DNA of 64,000 bases. Source: Synechococcus sp. CC9605. GTDB taxonomy: Bacteria > Cyanobacteriota > Cyanobacteriia > PCC-6307 > Cyanobiaceae. A model generated the notes under the pieces. That model did no database searches. It was not told where the DNA came from and was given only the letters and a program-made list of their open reading frames with translations. Location: assembly GCF_000012625.1 (NCBI RefSeq), contig NC_007516.1, positions 124,001 through 188,000 of the forward strand, in the 5' to 3' direction. Shown piece after piece: positions 57,389 to 64,000 of this stretch (position 1 is the stretch's first letter; each line of letters starts with the position of its first letter). Position numbers and translations under genes: made by a program.

Positions 57389-58213
57389 TTAGCTGCTCTG
57401 CAGACTCAAGCCGATGCTGCGGGGGTCCAGGTTGTAGCTTCCAAGCTTGAAGTCGGCGGTATAGAGATTCGCCACAGCCTGGATGGTTGTAGGGCTGTAG
57501 TAGCGCGACAGCTTGCTGGAGGCCTGGGTGAGTTTGCTGTGCTGGTTGCTTTCAATGCGGTGCGGTTGTTGCAGCTGCTCGGAATTGGGCAGCGTTAAGC
57601 CTGATTCGGCCAGGGCATTGGGAAGTTCAGTTGAGAGATGTTCAAGCCTGCAAATGCTTTTGAACTGGGATGCGGGCAGGAGCAACGCATCTTTCTGTGG
57701 TTTCCAGTGGTGGTTGGCATGCAGTCCGCCGCTTTCGAGGAAGGTGATGAAGGCTTCGAAGCCGGCTTTGCTGTTGTCACCAAATCCTGGGATGGATCCG
57801 TATTTGTCTTGAGGGCCGTTAGCGATTTTGTCGAGAAATGCGGATAGTGTCCGCGTCCAGGGATTGCGAACGACCGTAAAAAATGAAGCCTTTTTCAGGC
57901 TTGCACGGTCTTGTTTGGTTCTGGACATTTCAACCAGGCTTTTGCCTGTGCCCATGGCACTTCGTTTGGCTTGCTTGTAGTCGTTTTGATGACTGCTTGG
58001 GCCTCTGATGGCTTCATCCAGGTAAAGAATGACGGATGAATTGCCGCTTTTAGCGATTCTATTGAAAGCAATGTTGTGTTCTGGGTAAAACACGACGCGA
58101 TCAAGATTGTCGCGTTTGATCTTTAACGTTTTGCGCTCGATGGCAAGGCTTAAGAGGGCTCGCTGCTCTTGCAACTCTCTGCGGATACGTTTCTGGGTGC
58201 GAGAGAAGGGCAA
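57389..58213 (-). CDS. Sulfotransferase family protein (PF03567-like)
   Basis: 274 aa; no ATG fits, and a TTG at 58213 (LPFSRTQKRIRRELQEQRAL) is used. NIAFNRIAKSGNSSVILYLD fits the 5'-phosphosulfate loop, and FFTVVRNPWTRTLSAFLDKI the 3'-phosphate motif, as in chondroitin/dermatan-type carbohydrate sulfotransferases. AT-richer than uvrD. It follows the next upstream sulfotransferase-like gene by 27 bp on the same strand. Confidence 0.78.
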   Translation of the reverse strand: MPFSRTQKRIRRELQEQRALLSLAIERKTLKIKRDNLDRVVFYPEHNIAFNRIAKSGNSSVILYLDEAIRGPSSHQNDYKQAKRSAMGTGKSLVEMSRTKQDRASLKKASFFTVVRNPWTRTLSAFLDKIANGPQDKYGSIPGFGDNSKAGFEAFITFLESGGLHANHHWKPQKDALLLPASQFKSICRLEHLSTELPNALAESGLTLPNSEQLQQPHRIESNQHSKLTQASSKLSRYYSPTTIQAVANLYTADFKLGSYNLDPRSIGLSLQSS

Positions 58214-58240
58214 GAAACGTCGGATTGCTGAATGTTGACT

Positions 58241-59134
58241 TTACTGATGACTGTTGAAGTTCCAGGTCAGAGGGGCGACGCAATCTCTTACGGGAGAGTG
58301 GAGGTCGGAGAGGAGGTAGGGCAGGAGGGCACCCAGTCTGTCGTCACAGCCAAACAGCTTTGTCGCCATCTCCTCAACGGATTCGCGTTGGTTGAAGCCG
58401 ATGTCGCCGATTTTTATTTTCCGATTCGTTGACATGTTGACCTTGACTGCGTTGTCTTTCCCGTTGGGATCTGCAGCGCTTTGGTAGTCCTCGGGCAACA
58501 GTGAGTTGATCTTGGCGAGCAAGTCGCTTTGGGCTCCGGTGATGCTTTCGAAAGGCACAAAAAATAGAGGGAACTTGTTTGTCTTTGTTGCTTCGATCCA
58601 GCTGCGAATCAGCAGATGAATCTGGGGGAGATAGAGGATGCCCAGGAGGTGGAACAAATCGCTTTCTGAGCGCTGATGGAGGTTCGGGATGCCATCCGTG
58701 AGTCCTGCACAGCGGAGGTCGAGGGGGCCGTAGCTCTTGCGTCTGGTGTGGTGAATCAGGGAGCACAACAAGGCGCCGAGGGGGCGCACGGGCATCACCA
58801 CCGCGGCTGTGCTGTAGCGCCGCTTGAGCTGCTTGAGGTTGTGGTGGGAGGCCGGGTAATGCCCGTAAACCAAGAGACGTTTGTGCGGTTGGTTAAACCG
58901 GATCCTGCGCATCCAACGTTCGCGGCGCCCAAGCTCTGGAACGTTCAGGAGCAGGTGTCCGAATCCCTTGGTGGTTTTGTGGCGCACAACCGGCGCATCA
59001 AGGTGATTGCTCAGCAGGGCCGCGAGGGTCTGACTGGCACATTTCGGTGGAGCCGGAACGAGAAGCGCGCGCTGTGACCCTTTAGGGGATGGCATCGAGA
59101 CTTCGCCAGTCATGCGCGGCTGCGTTGGAGGCAT
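58241..59134 (-). CDS. Putative sulfotransferase-like protein
   Basis: 297 aa from an ATG at 59134; ATGs at 59113 and 59095 are alternatives, and the last (MPSPKGSQRALLVPAPPKCA) places the start nearest the P-loop-like PAPPKCASQTLAALLSNH. RYSTAAVVMPVRPLGALLCS could be the 3'-phosphate site (usually R-P--), and LLIRSWIEATKTNKFPLFFV then PFESITG corresponds to the typical C-terminal part. Motifs are weaker than in the neighbours, so the family assignment is tentative. It is divergent from uvrD with 23 bp between the starts. Confidence 0.6.
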   Translation of the reverse strand: MPPTQPRMTGEVSMPSPKGSQRALLVPAPPKCASQTLAALLSNHLDAPVVRHKTTKGFGHLLLNVPELGRRERWMRRIRFNQPHKRLLVYGHYPASHHNLKQLKRRYSTAAVVMPVRPLGALLCSLIHHTRRKSYGPLDLRCAGLTDGIPNLHQRSESDLFHLLGILYLPQIHLLIRSWIEATKTNKFPLFFVPFESITGAQSDLLAKINSLLPEDYQSAADPNGKDNAVKVNMSTNRKIKIGDIGFNQRESVEEMATKLFGCDDRLGALLPYLLSDLHSPVRDCVAPLTWNFNSHQ

Positions 59135-59157
59135 CTAAGCACCACTAATCTCCATCC

Positions 59158-61548
59158 ATGAGCTTCTTGGCCGGCCTTAACGACGCCCAACGACGGGCGG
59201 TGGACCATCACGAGGGGCCGCTGCTGGTGGTGGCGGGAGCTGGCAGTGGTAAGACGCGCGCCCTCACCCATCGGATCGCTCACCTGATCGGGGAGCATGG
59301 TGCCGATCCCGCTCAGATCCTGGCGGTGACCTTCACCAACAAAGCCGCCCGCGAGATGAAGGAGCGGCTTGAGGTTCTTCTGGCACAACGTCTGGCCCAG
59401 AGCCAGTACGGCCAGCCCTGGAGCACCCTGCCTCCAGTGGAGCAGCGCCAGCTGCGCTCATGCATTTACAGGGAGGTGACCAAGGAGCTGTGGATCGGCA
59501 CCTTCCATGCCCTGTTCGCGCGGATGCTCCGCTACGACATCGACAAGTTCAAAGACGCGGAAGGACTCACCTGGACCAAGCAGTTTTCGATCTACGACGA
59601 GGCCGATGCCCAGAGCCTCGTGAAGGAGATCGTGACTCAGGAGTTGCAGCTGGATCCCAAGCGGTTCGAGCCCAAAAAGACCCGCTGGGCCATCAGCAAT
59701 GCCAAGAACCAGGGTTGGCTGCCGGACCAGCTTGAAGCGAATGCGGAAGGCCAGCGGGGCAAGCTCACGGCCGATGTCTATCGGCGTTATCGCAAAGCGT
59801 TGGCGGCCAACAACGCCTTGGATTTCGACGATCTGTTGCTGCTGCCGGTTCAGTTGCTCCAGCAGAACGATCAGGTGCGCAGTTACTGGCACCGCCGCTT
59901 TCGCCACGTGCTGGTGGATGAATACCAGGACACCAACCGAACCCAGTACGACCTGATCAAACTGTTGGTCACCGATGGCAAGGATCCTCAGGATGTTGAG
60001 GACTGGTCAGGCCGTTCCGTCTTTGTGGTCGGTGACGCCGACCAAAGCATCTATAGCTTCCGTGCGGCTGACTTCACGATCCTGATGGGGTTCCAGGACG
60101 ATTTCGGCGATCAGGCGCCGGATGACTCCACTCAGACGATGGTGAAGTTGGAGGAGAACTACCGCTCCACCGCCACCATCCTCGAGGCGGCCAATGCCCT
60201 GATCGCCAACAACAGTGAACGGATCGACAAGGTGCTCCGTCCCACGCGAGGTGAGGGGGAGCTGATCACCCTCACCCGCTGTGACGACGAGATCGCCGAG
60301 GCGGAAGCCGTGGTGCACCGCATGCGCACGATGGAAGCGGCCAACCCCGAGCTCAGCTGGGGGGATATGGCGGTGCTGTACCGCACCAATGCTCAGTCCC
60401 GGGCCATTGAGGAATCCCTGGTGCGCTGGGGGATCCCTTACATCGTGGTGGGGGGGCTGCGCTTCTATGACCGGCGCGAGATCAAGGATCTGCTGGCCTA
60501 TCTGCGGCTGTTGGTGAATCCGGCTGACACCGTCAGCCTGCTGCGGGTGATCAACGTTCCGAAACGGGGCATCGGCAAGACCACGATTCAGCGCCTCACC
60601 GATGCGGCCAATCAACTTGGGATTCCGCTGTGGGACGTGGTGAGTGACCCCGAAGCGGTGCGCTCCCTCGGCGGCCGTTCGGCCAAGGGTCTGCTCCAGT
60701 TTTGTGACTTGGTTAACGATCTGAAAGCCCGCAGCCGTGACGTGGCCCCATCGGAATTGATTCAGCAGGTGATGGAGAAGAGCGGCTATGTCAGTGAGTT
60801 GATTGCGGATGGCACCGATGAAGCGGAGGAGCGACGCCGCAACCTGCAGGAACTGGTGAATGCCGCTCTCCAGTATCAGGAGGAAAACGACGAGGGTTAC
60901 CTGGAGGGATTCCTGGCCACGGCGGCCTTGTCTAGCGATGCGGACAGTAAAGACACGGCAGCCGATCGCGTCACCTTGATGACGCTCCATAGCAGCAAGG
61001 GACTGGAGTTCCCGGTGGTGTGCCTGGTGGGTCTGGAGCAGGGCCTGTTCCCCAGCTACCGCTCCCTGGATGATCCGGCTTCACTGGAGGAAGAGCGTCG
61101 GCTTTGTTATGTGGGCATCACTCGCGCGAAGGAACGGCTGTTCATATCCCACGCCTGTGAACGTCGTCTCTGGGGTGGCATGCGTGAAGCGGCTGTGCCC
61201 TCTGTTTTCCTTTCGGAGCTGCCGGAGGCCCTGATCCAGGGCGACATTCCGCAGACCGGAGGGGCGGCGCTTCGGCGTGAACGGCGCCTGGACCGGCTCA
61301 CGCGGGTGGACCGCGACAAGCCCTCATCGGCCCCTGCCAATGCCGTGCGTCGCCGCCAGGCTGGCCCAGCTCCTGGCCGCAGCTGGCAGGTCGGCGATCG
61401 GGTCATCCACGCCAGCTTCGGGGTTGGCGAAATCACCCACACCTTCGGCAGCGGCGAGAAGGTGTCGATTGCGGTCAAGTTTGCGGGGATGGGCCCCAAG
61501 ATCCTTGATCCGCGCCTGGCGCCGATTGAACCCGTGACCACCGCTTAA
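59158..61548 (+). CDS. uvrD: DNA helicase UvrD/PcrA
   Basis: 796 aa starting MSFLAGLNDAQRRAVDHHEG (Q motif). Walker A is VVAGAGSGKTRALTHRIAH, motif Ia AVTFTNKAAREMKERLE, Walker B VLVDEYQDTNR, motif III VVGDADQSIYSFRAAD, motif IV LEENYRST, and V/VI TLHSSKGLEFPVVCLVGLEQ and LCYVGITRAKERLFISHA. The C-terminal Tudor-like tail (GDRVIHASFGVGEITHTFGS) is typical of PcrA/UvrD. A 3'-5' helicase for repair and replication. The island holds a scar of its 3' end. Confidence 0.96.
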   Translation: MSFLAGLNDAQRRAVDHHEGPLLVVAGAGSGKTRALTHRIAHLIGEHGADPAQILAVTFTNKAAREMKERLEVLLAQRLAQSQYGQPWSTLPPVEQRQLRSCIYREVTKELWIGTFHALFARMLRYDIDKFKDAEGLTWTKQFSIYDEADAQSLVKEIVTQELQLDPKRFEPKKTRWAISNAKNQGWLPDQLEANAEGQRGKLTADVYRRYRKALAANNALDFDDLLLLPVQLLQQNDQVRSYWHRRFRHVLVDEYQDTNRTQYDLIKLLVTDGKDPQDVEDWSGRSVFVVGDADQSIYSFRAADFTILMGFQDDFGDQAPDDSTQTMVKLEENYRSTATILEAANALIANNSERIDKVLRPTRGEGELITLTRCDDEIAEAEAVVHRMRTMEAANPELSWGDMAVLYRTNAQSRAIEESLVRWGIPYIVVGGLRFYDRREIKDLLAYLRLLVNPADTVSLLRVINVPKRGIGKTTIQRLTDAANQLGIPLWDVVSDPEAVRSLGGRSAKGLLQFCDLVNDLKARSRDVAPSELIQQVMEKSGYVSELIADGTDEAEERRRNLQELVNAALQYQEENDEGYLEGFLATAALSSDADSKDTAADRVTLMTLHSSKGLEFPVVCLVGLEQGLFPSYRSLDDPASLEEERRLCYVGITRAKERLFISHACERRLWGGMREAAVPSVFLSELPEALIQGDIPQTGGAALRRERRLDRLTRVDRDKPSSAPANAVRRRQAGPAPGRSWQVGDRVIHASFGVGEITHTFGSGEKVSIAVKFAGMGPKILDPRLAPIEPVTTA

Positions 61549-63057
61549 TCTCCTTAGCAGCCATTGACGGCCTGTGTCGAGCATCAGCCAGCCGATTCCC
61601 ATTTTCATCGGCTACGACCCGAGAGAACGGGCAGCGACCAACGTTCTGATCGACAGCTTGTATCAAAACAGCAGCGTTCCTCTGGCGATCACGCCGCTGG
61701 TGACACCTCAGCTGGAGGCTCAAGGACTGTTCCGGCGCGAGCGGGACCCTAAGCAGAGCACGGCGTTTTCCTTCACCCGTTTTCTGGTGCCTTACTTGAT
61801 GGGGTACGAGGGCTGGGCCCTGTTCATGGATTGCGACATGCTTTGCCGGGCTGACATCAAGGCACTCTGGGATCAGCGCGATGACGCCTATGGAGCCATG
61901 TGCGTGCAGCACGAGCATGTGCCTGGGGAGACCGTGAAATTTCTCGGCGAGGTGCAGAGCCCCTACCCCAAGAAGAACTGGAGTTCACTGATGCTGCTCA
62001 ATTGCAGCCGCTGCACCAAGCTCACGCCCGATTACGTGAACACAGCCACGGGGTTGGAGCTTCACCGCTTCCACTGGCTGGAGGGTGATCATGAGATCGG
62101 CGCCATCCAGGGGGGCTGGAATCATCTGGTGGATGTGCAGGCTCCACCGGAGTCCGAGCAGGCTGCTCCAATGCTGCACTGGACCCTGGGTGGCCCCTGG
62201 TTCCGCGAACAGCGCACCATGGGTGGCCCTCTGGCTGCTGAATGGTTCAGCGCCCGCGACGATGCAATGAAACTCTGGGATTGATGGCGATTCGTAAGTG
62301 TGTGGTGGCCGTTCCGGCCCGGCTTCAGTCATCTCGACTCCCCAACAAGGTGCTGGCCGACATCGGCGGTAAGCCGATGATTCAGCGCGTGCTGGAACGC
62401 TGCAGTGAGGCTCAGGGTGTTGAAGCGGTGGTGCTGTGCACCGACAGCACCGAACTTCAGACCCTGGCTGAGGGTTGGGGGTTCCCAGTGTTGATGACGT
62501 CGGAATCCTGCAACTCCGGCAGTGAGCGCATCGCATCGGTGGCTCACCCTCTGATGGCCCTGGGCTGGGGCGATGCGGATCCTGTGGCTGAAGAGACCGC
62601 AGTGATCAACGTTCAGGGCGATCAACCGTTCATCGAACCTGCTGTGATCGATGCCATGGCCGAGGAATTTCGGAGTCAGGATCCTGTGCCGGCGGTCGTG
62701 ACCCCCGTCTACGGGCTGAAGCCCGAATCGGTCCACAATCCCAATGTGGTGAAGACCCTGCTGGCCCATGACGGCCGTGCGCTCTATTTCTCACGGTCCG
62801 CCATCCCCCACGTGCGGGATATAGCTGAGGCGGATTGGCATCAGCACACCACCTACTGGGGGCATGTGGGCATGTACGGCTTCCGGGGAGATGTATTGGC
62901 TGCATGGGATCAGCTGCCGGCCTCACCGCTGGAGGATCTGGAACGGCTCGAACAGCTGCGGCTGATCGAGGCCGGCCTCACCATTGCCACCTTCCGGGTC
63001 GAGGGCACCTCGTTGTCGGTGGACACCGCCGAACAGCTGGAGCAGGCCCGGGCGATG
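61234..63057 (+). repeat. Right (intact) copy of the uvrD-end/GT/kdsB block
   Basis: Partner of 12634-14147. This copy retains the whole uvrD 3' end and the 55-bp kdsB segment, so it is the parental or complete version. DNA identity over the GT and kdsB appears to be complete outside the two deletions. Confidence 0.93.
61574..62284 (+). CDS. GT8-like glycosyltransferase, second copy
   Basis: 236 aa with a GTG start 25 bp after the uvrD stop. Identical protein to 12719-13429: IGYDPRERAATNVLIDSLYQ, SFTRFLVPYLMGYEGWALF, MDCDMLCRADIKALWD. A GT-A fold with a DxD-like metal site. Overlaps the kdsB start (TGATG). Its linkage with kdsB in both copies supports a shared pathway, perhaps modification of a KDO-containing surface glycan. 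Confidence 0.8.
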   Translation: MSSISQPIPIFIGYDPRERAATNVLIDSLYQNSSVPLAITPLVTPQLEAQGLFRRERDPKQSTAFSFTRFLVPYLMGYEGWALFMDCDMLCRADIKALWDQRDDAYGAMCVQHEHVPGETVKFLGEVQSPYPKKNWSSLMLLNCSRCTKLTPDYVNTATGLELHRFHWLEGDHEIGAIQGGWNHLVDVQAPPESEQAAPMLHWTLGGPWFREQRTMGGPLAAEWFSARDDAMKLWD

Positions 63058-63063
63058 GTCTGA
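62284..63063 (+). CDS. kdsB: CMP-KDO synthetase (3-deoxy-manno-octulosonate cytidylyltransferase)
   Basis: 259 aa from an ATG at 62284 (MAIRKCVVAVPARLQSSRLP). The nucleotide-binding motif VPARLQSSRLPNKVLADIGG, INVQGDQPFIEP and FSRSAIPHVRD are typical of KdsB, and the C-terminal TFRVEGTSLSVDTAEQLEQA carries the D-T-EDL-like ending. It activates KDO with CTP. This is the only intact copy in the window; the island copy has a 55-bp deletion. Confidence 0.93.
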   Translation: MAIRKCVVAVPARLQSSRLPNKVLADIGGKPMIQRVLERCSEAQGVEAVVLCTDSTELQTLAEGWGFPVLMTSESCNSGSERIASVAHPLMALGWGDADPVAEETAVINVQGDQPFIEPAVIDAMAEEFRSQDPVPAVVTPVYGLKPESVHNPNVVKTLLAHDGRALYFSRSAIPHVRDIAEADWHQHTTYWGHVGMYGFRGDVLAAWDQLPASPLEDLERLEQLRLIEAGLTIATFRVEGTSLSVDTAEQLEQARAMV

Positions 63064-63131
63064 GTCGCTGACGCAACCGCAAAAGATCAATACCTTGAGG
63101 CTTCAGCTCACACCCCCTCCATTGGGGTTGA

Positions 63132-64000
<869 letters not shown>

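Overview
The window is chromosomal DNA from a marine picocyanobacterium, most likely a marine Synechococcus (sub-cluster 5.1 type). The case rests on the fabF-acpP-psaC-glmS order, NdhS, a heme oxygenase for bilin synthesis, glycolate dehydrogenase subunits, glycogen phosphorylase, a cyanobacterial-type RNase P RNA, and the number of glycan-assembly and sulfotransferase genes. I cannot name the strain.

Layout. (1) 1-5852 is ordinary core genome: fabF (partial), acpP, psaC, glmS, manC, rimM, ndhS and a K+-channel gene. (2) 5853-26858 is a ~21 kb island set between two diverged, partly deleted copies of the same channel/rnc gene junction. From left to right it holds an rnc relic, a helical-repeat protein made of three identical 339-bp units, a coiled-coil repeat protein, a frameshifted sulfotransferase, a decayed kdsD, an intact kdsA copy, a block (uvrD scar, glycosyltransferase, kdsB) duplicated from 61-63 kb, an AT-rich minus-strand set of seven glycan genes (14531-25841), and ghosts of rfbC and rfbA. 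(3) 26859-46026 returns to core genes: rnc, rnpB, tRNA-Arg(CCU), two small conserved proteins, glgP, an antiporter, a hydrolase, a mutarotase-like protein, glcE and glcF around a four-carbon acid sugar kinase, a sulfotransferase, icd, a family 2 glycosyltransferase, a GtrA-YdjC fusion, mtnN and ho1. (4) 46043-55615 is a tightly overlapping plus-strand glycan operon: five glycosyltransferases, one ABC exporter and one sulfotransferase. (5) 55640-59134 has three minus-strand sulfotransferases around the second kdsA. (6) 59158-64000 holds the intact uvrD/pcrA, glycosyltransferase, kdsB and the start of katG.

Common theme. manC (GDP-mannose), kdsD/kdsA/kdsB (CMP-KDO), rfbA/rfbC (dTDP-rhamnose), about ten glycosyltransferases, an ABC exporter and six sulfotransferases (one broken) all serve the outer surface. 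The island looks like a surface-glycan locus in turnover: older GC-rich KDO and rhamnose genes are decaying while AT-rich transferase genes have taken their place. I found no CRISPR array, transposase, integrase, prophage or defence cassette. The most unusual features are the island's borders, its gene ghosts, the patchwork identity of its duplicated genes, and several little-known glycan proteins.
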